A stretch of DNA of 64,000 nucleotides from assembly GCF_011927665.1 (NCBI RefSeq), contig NZ_JAATJA010000001.1:167019-231018 (forward strand), given 5' to 3'. Below the pieces are notes generated by a model, which ran no database searches, was not told the DNA's origin, and saw only the letters and a list, made by a program, of their open reading frames with translations. The position numbers and the translations under genes were made by a program. Each line of letters starts with the position of its first letter. Position 1 is the first letter of the stretch. This document shows positions 18,760 through 27,758 of this stretch, piece after piece. The stretch is from Desulfobaculum xiamenense. Lineage in GTDB: Bacteria; Desulfobacterota; Desulfovibrionia; Desulfovibrionales; Desulfovibrionaceae.

Positions 18760-20447
18760 TGAAGCAGAGCATCGAACAATGCATCGAGGCCCTTGAGGAG
18801 CGCATTCTCGTTCTCGAACAGGGACGGGTGAGTCCGGAGGCGCTAAGCGATGCGCTCGGACGCCTCGGTCTGCTGAACGTTCGCTATCCGTCGGCCAATG
18901 TGGCCACCCTCATGGATATGCTCATCGACGGCATCGCCCCTGTGACGCCGGAGATGGTCACGGCTTTTTTGAGCATGGCGGACGGGCAGCGCCAGCTGCT
19001 GTTTTCCATGGCGGGCATCGTGGAGGACCGCGCGGAGAAGATTCGGGAGTTGCGGGCCAGTGGCGAGTACGTGGAGCCGCAGGAGGCGGGCGGCGAGCGC
19101 AGCGACGCAGATGGCGCGCCCGGAAAGTCGTCCGCAACGGAGTCCGCGCCGCAGGATGCGGCGGCGTCCGCTACCGCCGATGACGAACATGCCGAAGTGT
19201 CCGCGCCCCAGCAGGCCGAGTCCGGAAAGGCCAAGGCCCAGCCAGCGGCACCAGCCAAAGGCGGCAAGGGCGGCTCCGAAATTTCGTCCATCCGCGTGAG
19301 CACCGAAAAGCTCGACACACTCATCGATTACGTGGGCAAGCTCATGACGCAGTATGCGGTCATCGCCCAGAATCCCTCGCTGGATGCCAAGGCCATCGCC
19401 GGGATGAAGGAGCTTGAGACCGTCATCGCCAGCATCAAGAACGAGGTGGAGAAGATACGCCTCGTGCCGCTCAAGCAGATTTTCACGCCAATGCATCGGC
19501 TGGTGAGCAGCCTGACCCTCAAGATGGGCAAGAAACTGCGTTTCGAGGTGGTTGGCGACGATCTCGAACTCGACAAGACCATCGTCGAGCACATCAACGA
19601 ACCGTTGGTGCATCTGCTGCGCAATGCCGTGGACCACGGCATGGAGATGCCCGAGGACCGCGCCATGGCGGGCAAGGACGAGACCGGCACGCTGACGCTT
19701 TCCGCCGAACGGCGGGGCGACAAGGCCTTCATCACCGTGGAGGATGACGGCAAGGGCATCGACCCCGAACGGATACGGGCCAAGGCCGTGGAACGGGGAC
19801 TCATGACCGGAGACGAGGTCATCGCTCCGGAGGAGGTACTGCGCTTCATCCTCAAGTCCGGATTCTCCACGGCGGAGAAGGTGACGGACGTGTCCGGCCG
19901 TGGCGTGGGCATGGATGCCGTGGCGCATTCCATCGAGGGCAAGCTCGGCGGAGAAATTTGCATTCGCAGCAACGTGGGGCAGGGCTCGGTTTTCACGCTG
20001 GCCATCCCTCTTGAGCGTTCCCTGTCCGAGGGCATCGTGGACGCGCTCATCGTGCGTCTGGCGGGCGAACTGTTCGTGGTGCCCAGCCAGTCCGTCCTTG
20101 AGGTCTACGCCGTGCGCAGGCGGGATATCGCGTCCATGCCGGGCGGGGAGGAAACCGTCGACGTGCGGGGCGAACTCTATTCGCTTTTCCGGCTGGACCG
20201 CTACTTCGGCCTTGCAGCCAGCGGTGGCGTCAATGGTTCCTCGCAGGCCGTGGTGATCAAGGTGGGCAACCGCCGCGCGGCCTTCCTTGTGGACGAGGTG
20301 CTGCGCCAGCAGCAGGTGGTGGTGGCCAACTTCACCATACCCGTCAAGGACATCTATCGCGTTCCCATACTCGGATACGGCATGATCGGCGAGCGCGACG
20401 CGCTTGTGCTCGATGTCGAGAGTCTGCTCGATTACATGCAGGCATAG
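18759..20447 (+). CDS. CheA-like histidine kinase with inactive P1 domain, 562 aa
   Basis: ATG at 18759 overlaps the stop of the Hpt-STAS gene by one base. Residues 1-105 have the helical pattern of an Hpt/P1 domain, but the usual HxxKG site is absent (the equivalent stretch reads ALGRLGLLNV). An Ala/Glu-rich linker follows (about 106-170), then the P3 dimer helix pair, a P4 ATPase with NEPLVHLLRNAVDHG (N box), DDGKGID (G1), FSTAEKVTDVSGRGVGMD (F/G2 boxes), and a CheW-like P5 domain (about 425-560). So ATP binding and receptor coupling look intact while autophosphorylation on its own P1 cannot occur. The intact HTIKG in the upstream protein is the likely substrate. No separate cheW, cheR or cheB gene is present here. 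Confidence 0.9.
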   Translation: MKQSIEQCIEALEERILVLEQGRVSPEALSDALGRLGLLNVRYPSANVATLMDMLIDGIAPVTPEMVTAFLSMADGQRQLLFSMAGIVEDRAEKIRELRASGEYVEPQEAGGERSDADGAPGKSSATESAPQDAAASATADDEHAEVSAPQQAESGKAKAQPAAPAKGGKGGSEISSIRVSTEKLDTLIDYVGKLMTQYAVIAQNPSLDAKAIAGMKELETVIASIKNEVEKIRLVPLKQIFTPMHRLVSSLTLKMGKKLRFEVVGDDLELDKTIVEHINEPLVHLLRNAVDHGMEMPEDRAMAGKDETGTLTLSAERRGDKAFITVEDDGKGIDPERIRAKAVERGLMTGDEVIAPEEVLRFILKSGFSTAEKVTDVSGRGVGMDAVAHSIEGKLGGEICIRSNVGQGSVFTLAIPLERSLSEGIVDALIVRLAGELFVVPSQSVLEVYAVRRRDIASMPGGEETVDVRGELYSLFRLDRYFGLAASGGVNGSSQAVVIKVGNRRAAFLVDEVLRQQQVVVANFTIPVKDIYRVPILGYGMIGERDALVLDVESLLDYMQA

Positions 20448-20483
20448 GCGCGTGCCGGTGCCTTGGGCGAAAGGAGGTTCAAC

Positions 20484-22091
20484 ATGTTCGGAAATGTGAG
20501 CATTCGTTGGAAGACGCTAACGGTGGCCCTGGTTGGGCCTTTTTTGATGGGTATCGTTCTGACAGTGATGCAGGTGGCGGAAATCCGCGAGGGCGCGCAT
20601 GAGACGATACTCGCCCGCAGCCGCGCCATCGTGCTCATGGCCGAGGCCGGGCGCGAGGAGATGGCCGCCAAGCTGAAAGCCGGGATTATGCAGCCCTTGG
20701 ACCAGCTGCCTCCGGACAAGGTGCTGGACGCAGTGCCTGTCATTACCGCTCTGAACATGGCGCGCGCCAATGCCGAGAAGGCTGGCTACGAATTCCGGGT
20801 GCCGAAGATCGCCCCGCGCAATCCACAAAACGAGCCGACGCCCCTAGAGAGACGCGTTATCGAGGCGTTGAGGGGCGGAGCATTGGATGAGTATGTCGTG
20901 TACGAGGCCGACGCCATTCGCTATTTCCGGCCCATTCGGCTGACTGCGGAGTGTCTGCACTGCCATGGCGACCCGAAGGGAAGCGTCGATCCTACCGGAG
21001 GCATTCGCGAGGGATGGAAAGACGGCGACATTCACGGGGCCTTCGAGATTGTGAGTTCCCTTGAGGCCGCCAATCGCGAGATCGCCTCGGCGCAGTTGAG
21101 CACGGTGTCGTGGACATCGGTCTTGCTGGTCGGTTTGGCCGCGGTGGTTTGGCTCGTGATGCGCAGTAGCGTCATTGAGCCGATATCGGAGATGCAGTCC
21201 GTGGCGGGAGCCATGGCGCAGGGCGATTTCACGCGCAGGGTCACCCGGCGGGGCCGGGACGAGATGGGGCGCATGGCCGGGGCCTTCCGCGAGATGAGCG
21301 ATAGGCTGCACAGCGTGGTCCGGGATGTGGGGCTGGCCTCGTCCAACGTCACCAATGGCAGTGTGGAGTTGCAGTCCGCGTCGCAGAGTCTGTCCGAAGG
21401 CGCGACGCGTCAGGCGGCGAGCGTGCAGGAAGTGTCGTCCTCCGTGGAGCAGATGACCGGCAACATCAGGCAGAATGCGGAGAATGCGCAGCAGGTGGAG
21501 CGCATCGCGGCCGAGGTGGCCGAGAAGGCGCAGGAAGGCGGCGACGCCGTGGCCGGAACGGTTGCGGCCATGCACAACATCGTCGAGAAGATCATGATCA
21601 TCGAGGAGATTGCTCGGCAGACCAATCTTCTCGCACTGAATGCGGCCATCGAGGCGGCCCGGGCCGGGGAGCACGGCAAGGGCTTTGCCGTGGTGGCCGC
21701 CGAAGTCCGCAAGCTGGCCGAACGCAGTGGGCAGGCAGCACGCGAAATCAGCGAGATGTCCTCTTCCAGTGCGCAGGTTGCCGAAAAGGCGGGTGTGATC
21801 CTGCGGGAGCTGGTGCCGGGCATCCACCGTACGGCGGATCTGGTGCAGGAGATTTCCGCCGCCACGCGGGAGCAGCACATCGGGGCCGAGCAGATCAACA
21901 AGGCATTGCAGGAGTTGGATCAGGTGATTCAGGGCAATGCCGCCGCTTCGGAGCAGACGCTCGCGACGTCAGCCCAGCTGTCGAATCAGGCACGGGAGCT
22001 TGAGCGCATCATGGCGTTCTTCCGCATGGGCGCCTCCGGGGGCGAGGCCGGTCGGCATGTGACCTCTGATGGCGAAGAGCGCGAGGAGTAG
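20484..22091 (+). CDS. Methyl-accepting chemotaxis protein with heme-binding DUF3365-type sensor, 535 aa
   Basis: ATG at 20484 has AAGGAGG 6 bases upstream. TM1 is about residues 11-30. The periplasmic domain (about 31-200) resembles DUF3365/Tll0287-like sensors and has one c-type heme motif CLHCH at 157-161. TM2 is about 205-225, followed by HAMP and a long signalling domain with the conserved hairpin [20 protein letters not shown]. No C-terminal CheR pentapeptide is seen (the protein ends in acidic residues). Heme-containing MCPs are known in Geobacter and Desulfovibrio as redox or gas sensors. Its place directly after the CheA-like kinase suggests that it drives this dedicated phosphorelay. 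Confidence 0.92.
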   Translation: MFGNVSIRWKTLTVALVGPFLMGIVLTVMQVAEIREGAHETILARSRAIVLMAEAGREEMAAKLKAGIMQPLDQLPPDKVLDAVPVITALNMARANAEKAGYEFRVPKIAPRNPQNEPTPLERRVIEALRGGALDEYVVYEADAIRYFRPIRLTAECLHCHGDPKGSVDPTGGIREGWKDGDIHGAFEIVSSLEAANREIASAQLSTVSWTSVLLVGLAAVVWLVMRSSVIEPISEMQSVAGAMAQGDFTRRVTRRGRDEMGRMAGAFREMSDRLHSVVRDVGLASSNVTNGSVELQSASQSLSEGATRQAASVQEVSSSVEQMTGNIRQNAENAQQVERIAAEVAEKAQEGGDAVAGTVAAMHNIVEKIMIIEEIARQTNLLALNAAIEAARAGEHGKGFAVVAAEVRKLAERSGQAAREISEMSSSSAQVAEKAGVILRELVPGIHRTADLVQEISAATREQHIGAEQINKALQELDQVIQGNAAASEQTLATSAQLSNQARELERIMAFFRMGASGGEAGRHVTSDGEEREE

Positions 22092-22119
22092 CGCGGGGTG
22101 ACGTGATTTCTGGTTGGTT

Positions 22120-25100
22120 TCAGAATAGCGAGCCGAGCGCTCTGGTCAGGTGTTCCACGCGCAGCCGCAGCTCGTCGAGGGCCTGCCGTGCGGTGCGCAT
22201 ATCCTCATCGCGCGCCGCGTTTTCCAGCCGCGCAGCGGCCATGAACACTTCCCCTTCGTCGAAGTAGCCGATGGTGCCCTTGAACGCGTGGGCGTGTTTC
22301 GCCAGCGCAGGGGCATCGTCGGCCTTCAGACGTTCTTCGAGATGCGTAAGTTTCTGTGCCGCATCGTTCAGGAACAGATCCACGTTTTCCTTCAGAAAGT
22401 CGCCGTTGCCGCCGAAGCTCATGGCCAGTCGGTCGGTGTCGAGCACGTAGCCGTCCGTGACGCGCTGCGCATTGTGCGACGCTGCGCCCTGTGCCTGCGC
22501 GGGCGCGAGCCGTTGGGCAATGTTGATGTTGCGCCGCAGCGCCTCGAAAAGCTCGTGAGGTCGGAAGGGCTTGGCGATGAAGTCATCCATTCCCGCCGCC
22601 AGTATGGTCGAGCGATCCTCGTCCGTGGCGTGGGCTGTCATCGCCACGATGGGCACGTGCCTCTCCCGCTTCGCGTCGTGCTCCCGGATGCGGCCGGTGG
22701 CTTCCAGTCCGTCCATGACCGGCATCTGCACGTCCATAAGGATGACGTCGAAGTCCTCGTTTTCGTACAACTCTACGGCCTGTTTGCCGTTAGTTGCCAC
22801 GGAGGCGTCCAGCCCGAAGGTTCGCAGCATGTTGACGGCGACGTTGCGGTTGATCTCCATGTCCTCGACGAGGAGGATTCGCGGTTTTGCGGAGTCCGGA
22901 TGGCCGTTGAGCATCGGGGGAGCGGTCGGTTCGGCCATCGCCCGGACGAGGGAGCGCCGAAGTTGGTCCGCGAGGACGGGTTTTGCGATGATGTCCGTGA
23001 CGCCATGTCGGCGCAGGGCCAGCAGGTCCTGCGGCTCGTCCGTCGAGGACAGGACGATGAGCGGAATGTTCGCGTAATGCGGAAGACGGCGCAGGCTACG
23101 GGCGAACGACGCCCCTGACAGGTCCGGGAGGTCGCGGTCCGCGAGAACGGCGTCGATGCGTTCATTGCGCTCGAAGGAGGTCTGGAGCAGATCGAGGGCC
23201 TCTTTGCCGGTTGTGGCGACAATGGGACGGATGCCGAGCTGTTCGAGTGATGTCCGCAGATATTTTCGGCTGGCGCGTCCACCGTCAACGATGAGGCCCC
23301 TGCGGCCGCGCAGGGTGATCTGTGAGCCGGGAGTTGGCGGTGGAAGCGGGATGGGTGATTTCGCGAATTCGATGGTGAAGGTGAATGTGCTGCCCTGCGT
23401 GTGGGCGCTTTCGACGGTGATGGCCCCCCCCATCTGGCGGACGAGTTCCGCGGCTATGGTCAGCCCGAGCCCCGTGCCGCCGTAGCGCCGCGTCGTGGAG
23501 CCGTCGGCCTGTTCGAAGGACTTGAAGATGGCTTCCCGCTTGTCGCTGTCGATGCCTATGCCCGTGTCGCTGACGGCGAAGACGATGATGGCGCTGGTGG
23601 GGCTTTCCTCCGTCATGCTGGCGGCCACGGAGATTTCGCCTTCTTCGGTGAATTTCACGGCGTTCGAGGCGATGTTGCCGAGTATCTGCCCAAGGCGGGC
23701 GCGGTCGCCCAGCAGCATGTCGGGGACGTTTTCGTCGATGCGGATGACGAAGTGCAGCCCCTTGCGCGCGGCCTCGAACGAGTGGGGATGGAGGATGTCG
23801 AAGATGCTGTCGCGCAGGCTGAAGGGGATGGTCTCGAATTCGATGTTGCCGTTCTCGATCCGCGCGAAGTCTAGAATGTCGGTGATGATGGCGAGCAGCG
23901 CGTCGCCCGATTGGCGGATGCCAGAGACGTATTCCCGCTGCCGATGCGTGAGGTGCGTGTTGGCGAGCAATTCCGTCATACCGATCACGCCGTTGAGCGG
24001 TGTGCGGATTTCGTGGCTCATGTTGGTCATGAAGACGGTCTTTGCCCGGTTTGCAGCGTTGGCTTCGTCGCGCATGCGGACGAGGTCGCGCTCCATGGAC
24101 CGGCGTTCGGACATGTCGCGCAGGATGACCTGCACGATGTTCCTGTCCACGAGCCTGCAACTCAATTCCGCCGGGAAGGACGAACCGTCCTTGCGCAGCA
24201 TGTCCAGCTCGGTCCGCCAGGTCTCGCCGTTGGCTATGCCGATCACCCCTTGTGTGAAGCGGTCCGCATCCTGCGGGGTGAAGAGCAGGGATGGCGTTTG
24301 CCCGCCGAATTCTTCCGCATCATATCCCAGCAGTTCCCGGGCGCTTGGGTTGCCTTCGATGACGCTGGCGTTTTTGTCGTGCAGGATGATGCCGTCCGAG
24401 GCGTGCTCGTAGAGGGCGCGGAAACGGCGTTCGCTCTGGGTGAGAGCTTGTTCGGCATGCTTGCGCTCCGAGATGTCCCGCACGGAGAGGCACAGGAAAT
24501 TCTGCTCGTCGAGGCATATGAAGGTGGTCGAGATTTCCACGGGGAAGACGAGACCTGTTCTGGTCTTTGCGAGGGTCTCGAAAATCGCCGGTGCCTGCCG
24601 TTCCAGGCTGGCCCACGTTTCCGTCCATGGACGCTGCGCGAGTTCCGGATGGACATCCCCCACGGTGAGGGCGAGCAGTTCCTGCTGATCGAAATCCAGA
24701 AGGCGGGCCATCGAGTCGTTGGCGAAGATGTGCGTGCCGTCTTGCCGGACCCACAGAATGCCGTCCTGCGAATTTTCGAGGGATGTCTGCGCCAGACGCA
24801 GGTCGCGCTCGGCCTGCTTCTGGGCCGTGATGTCCACATGGGTGCCCGTGGCCCGCAGTGGCCGTCCGTCGTCGGCATGCTCAACGGTTTGCCCGCGCGA
24901 GAGTATCCAGCGGAATTCGCCCTGCGCGTTGCGGATGCGGTAGGCGATCTCGAAGGTATTCCCGTGTTGTCGCGGATCGCGCATGCTCGATGCCAGTCTG
25001 CCTCTGTCCGCCGGGTGGACGAAGGCCACCCAGTCCTCAGCCCGCGCGGGGACGCTTGTGGTGTCGTAGCCGAGGCTGTTCCAGAACGACGGGCTGGTGT

Positions 25101-27378
25101 AGGCTTCGCCGGTTTCGAGGTTCCAGTCCCACATGCCTTCGGCGGCGGCCTTGGTCGCGTTGCGGTAGCGTTCGCCCGTTTCCCGTAGTGCATGTTCCGC
25201 CGTGGAGCGGGTAGAGGCCATGATGAGGATTTCCGCGACACGGGAGAGCAGCGGCTGTCCCTCTTCGCCCCATGGCGGAGCGCTTCTGCCCGAATCGACG
25301 GATATGCCGCCGATGGGTTTTCCGGAAAAGATGAGCGGGACATGAAGGATGCTGCGGACGCCGTGGCGTTCGACAAGCTCCGTCTGTTGAGGGGACGCCA
25401 GCGCGAAGGCCGACGTGTCGCGGATGTCCTGCGGTTGGCCGTCGGCGAAGGCCATTGCGAGGGTCGGAAACAGGGAGATGTGTTTTCCTTCCAGGGCCTG
25501 TCGTGCCGGTGGGATGTTACCTGCGCACCATTCGTGCGTTACGGAGAGGCTTTCTCCATCGGGCTTGAATTCCACAAGGCGGCAGTGGTCTGCGCGTAGG
25601 TGCCTGCCGATGTGGGGCAGGGCTTCCGAGATGGCTGTGGCAAAGTCGTTCTCGATCATGAGCAGGGAAACACGGGAGACGAGTTGGTCGGCCTCGGCCA
25701 TGCGGCGCAATGATTCCTCGGTTTTCGTCCTTTGGGCTACCTCGCGTGAGAGGCGGCCGTTCCAGTACACGCTGAGGAGCAAGCCCGCCGCGACGCAGCC
25801 CATGGCCGCGAGCAGCATGGGGCTTGGCGTCCAGGTGCTGTGGATGTTGATCCATTTCTCGCGGATGGCGGTGATTTCCCTTTCCTTGATCGAGATGATG
25901 GCCTTGTCGATGATGGCGGGCAACTCTGGCCAGTCGTTACGGATTGCGAAGCGGTACTCCTCGTTGAAATCGGTCGTGAAGGCCGTGCGCAGATTGGTGA
26001 CGCCTGGTTTCGAAAGGTCATGGCTGGCGTGGGGCATGCTGGCGAACATGGCGTCCGCCGCGCCGGAGGCGACAAGCTCAAGGGCGGCGCGGGCATCCGG
26101 CGTTGGAATGTAGCGCAGGTCCGGATGGCGAGAGAGGAGTTGGCGGAGCATGGGAGAATCCCCGGTGATCGCAATGAGCCTGTCGGTCAGCGAATCCATG
26201 GCCGTGATGTCGCGTTGGCCTTCGCGGACGATGACGACGCCGGGGAGCCGGAGGAATGGTGCGGAAGGAAGAAGACGTTCGCCGCCAGTTGCGGAGGTGT
26301 CCGTGGCGACACGCATGTCCGCGAGGTCATGCTCGATGGCGTCTGTGGGGGTGGCCGCAGGGACGGACTCGAAGCGGATGCCGAGGCGGGTTGCGATGAG
26401 GGCGAGGATGTCGTGGGTGATTCCGCGAAATTCTCCGTCGTCGATGAATCCCAGCGGACGGTCGTCGGGCGCGACGGCCATGCGGATGACGGGATGCACG
26501 GCCAGCCATTTCTTTTCGTGTTCCGTGAGGCCGAGATCGTCCCGACGCGGGCGGAAGTGGCGAAGTGACGTGTCCTTGATCCAGCGGGCTTCGATTTCGG
26601 CGAGTTCCGCATGGCTGATGGACTGAAACCCTTTTCGGACAAGTGCGGAAAGGTGTGGCGTCGCATGGGGAATGGCGGGGTGGAGCATGCTTCGGATGAT
26701 GGCCGAGGGCGACACGTTGAAATCCGCAGATAGGCCAAGGGCAGTCAGCCGGGAATCCATGACCGGGGCCGGACCGGCGAATGCGCCGATTCGCCCTTCA
26801 TGTGCGGCGAGGATCATCTGTTCCGGACTGCCAAAGAAGATGATGCGCGCGTCGGGGATTTTTTGTTGCAGGTGACTTCCTGTTGGCGAATTGGCGATGA
26901 CGCCCACATCCCATCCGCCGAGGCCTTGTGGGGTTGCTTTGGGGCCATGGCCGACTGGCGAATAGAGATGGATGCCCGTCTCGTAAATGGCGGGGGCGAA
27001 GTCGAAGCGATCACGCAGTTCCTGCGTCGGCGCGAGGGCTGCATGGATGTCTGCGCGTCCACTGGCGATGGCTGCAAGGGCCTCCTGTGTGTTGGCGGGC
27101 AGAAACCGTACCTCGCGTTGCGTACGCTGCGCCCAGAGCTGCCAGATGTCCACGAGGAGTCCCGCAGCCTTGCCGCTGGCCCCGATGTAAGCCAGCGGAG
27201 GTGCGTCGCTGTCCATGGTCACGATGATGGGGGGCTCGCCGTTTGGGGGCGTTGAATTCGTCTGGGATGCCGATGCGCCAGCCGTCGCGAGGGCAACGGT
27301 TATGAAAAGCGCGAAGATTAGAACCTTCGGGCCGTTTCGTGTTGGAGTATCGGCTGCCTGGCGGAGGATGTTCATCAT
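22120..27378 (-). CDS. BvgS-like hybrid kinase (2xSBP-TM-GAF-3xPAS-HisKA-HATPase-REC-REC-Hpt), about 1752 aa
   Basis: Start at one of the adjacent ATGs (27378 or 27375); no clear ribosome site is visible. A signal segment (about residues 15-37) leads into two type-3 solute-binding modules (about 50-275 and 290-505), a TM helix (about 512-532), a GAF domain (about 555-735), three PAS domains (about 740-1110), HisKA with SHEIRTPLNG, HATPase (DTGIGID, GGTGLGL), two receivers and an Hpt with HAFKGTIG. The first receiver has lost one acidic residue (IVDGGRAS in place of a DD pair) but keeps an aspartate in LADRDLPDLSG. The second is canonical (MDVQMPVMDG). It is convergent with the MCP gene (28-base gap) and divergent from the repeat-protein cluster. 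Confidence 0.92.
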   Translation of the reverse strand: MMNILRQAADTPTRNGPKVLIFALFITVALATAGASASQTNSTPPNGEPPIIVTMDSDAPPLAYIGASGKAAGLLVDIWQLWAQRTQREVRFLPANTQEALAAIASGRADIHAALAPTQELRDRFDFAPAIYETGIHLYSPVGHGPKATPQGLGGWDVGVIANSPTGSHLQQKIPDARIIFFGSPEQMILAAHEGRIGAFAGPAPVMDSRLTALGLSADFNVSPSAIIRSMLHPAIPHATPHLSALVRKGFQSISHAELAEIEARWIKDTSLRHFRPRRDDLGLTEHEKKWLAVHPVIRMAVAPDDRPLGFIDDGEFRGITHDILALIATRLGIRFESVPAATPTDAIEHDLADMRVATDTSATGGERLLPSAPFLRLPGVVIVREGQRDITAMDSLTDRLIAITGDSPMLRQLLSRHPDLRYIPTPDARAALELVASGAADAMFASMPHASHDLSKPGVTNLRTAFTTDFNEEYRFAIRNDWPELPAIIDKAIISIKEREITAIREKWINIHSTWTPSPMLLAAMGCVAAGLLLSVYWNGRLSREVAQRTKTEESLRRMAEADQLVSRVSLLMIENDFATAISEALPHIGRHLRADHCRLVEFKPDGESLSVTHEWCAGNIPPARQALEGKHISLFPTLAMAFADGQPQDIRDTSAFALASPQQTELVERHGVRSILHVPLIFSGKPIGGISVDSGRSAPPWGEEGQPLLSRVAEILIMASTRSTAEHALRETGERYRNATKAAAEGMWDWNLETGEAYTSPSFWNSLGYDTTSVPARAEDWVAFVHPADRGRLASSMRDPRQHGNTFEIAYRIRNAQGEFRWILSRGQTVEHADDGRPLRATGTHVDITAQKQAERDLRLAQTSLENSQDGILWVRQDGTHIFANDSMARLLDFDQQELLALTVGDVHPELAQRPWTETWASLERQAPAIFETLAKTRTGLVFPVEISTTFICLDEQNFLCLSVRDISERKHAEQALTQSERRFRALYEHASDGIILHDKNASVIEGNPSARELLGYDAEEFGGQTPSLLFTPQDADRFTQGVIGIANGETWRTELDMLRKDGSSFPAELSCRLVDRNIVQVILRDMSERRSMERDLVRMRDEANAANRAKTVFMTNMSHEIRTPLNGVIGMTELLANTHLTHRQREYVSGIRQSGDALLAIITDILDFARIENGNIEFETIPFSLRDSIFDILHPHSFEAARKGLHFVIRIDENVPDMLLGDRARLGQILGNIASNAVKFTEEGEISVAASMTEESPTSAIIVFAVSDTGIGIDSDKREAIFKSFEQADGSTTRRYGGTGLGLTIAAELVRQMGGAITVESAHTQGSTFTFTIEFAKSPIPLPPPTPGSQITLRGRRGLIVDGGRASRKYLRTSLEQLGIRPIVATTGKEALDLLQTSFERNERIDAVLADRDLPDLSGASFARSLRRLPHYANIPLIVLSSTDEPQDLLALRRHGVTDIIAKPVLADQLRRSLVRAMAEPTAPPMLNGHPDSAKPRILLVEDMEINRNVAVNMLRTFGLDASVATNGKQAVELYENEDFDVILMDVQMPVMDGLEATGRIREHDAKRERHVPIVAMTAHATDEDRSTILAAGMDDFIAKPFRPHELFEALRRNINIAQRLAPAQAQGAASHNAQRVTDGYVLDTDRLAMSFGGNGDFLKENVDLFLNDAAQKLTHLEERLKADDAPALAKHAHAFKGTIGYFDEGEVFMAAARLENAARDEDMRTARQALDELRLRVEHLTRALGSLF

Positions 27379-27758
27379 CAATCATTACATGAATGGAGAA
27401 TGCGCAGGCAAGAGGAATGCGCCAGTATGCGGAGGTGGAGTGGGTTGAATGCCTTGAATATTGTCATTGGCGTCATGTGATGTCCTTTGGAATTGAAGGA
27501 TGTTTTGCGTCATTCTTTTCTTTTGTGTGTTGCCGTCCGGAATGATGGCTGCTTTTTTGCGGTGCGCGAGACTTGTGCGGTCCGCCATGATGAATGGATT
27601 GACATCGCTTGCGTGATTCATGACATTGAACATGGACCCATGATCGCCGATAGTTCCTGCCACATAACGGTTTTCAGTTGATTGCCCAGAAATTCTCCCT
27701 GCCGTCGCGAAGGGTTCCCGGTGAAACATGGAGGCATTCGCAACACAAGGAGGTCATC
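27379..27758. other. 380-base gene-free divergent promoter region
   Basis: It separates the minus-strand kinase from the plus-strand repeat-protein gene. Its base composition is noticeably more A/T-rich than the surrounding genes. No open frame here looks like a gene. It holds one plausible promoter for the repeat-protein gene (27626-27654) and should also carry the kinase promoter, which I could not place. Confidence 0.6.
27626..27654 (+). promoter_or_regulatory. Possible sigma70-type promoter for the repeat-protein cluster
   Basis: TTGAAC at 27626-27631 and GATAGT at 27649-27654 are separated by 17 bases. Both boxes match 4 of 6 consensus positions. A transcript from here would have a leader of about 100 bases. 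Only one such match was sought by eye, so a chance match is possible. Confidence 0.35.
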
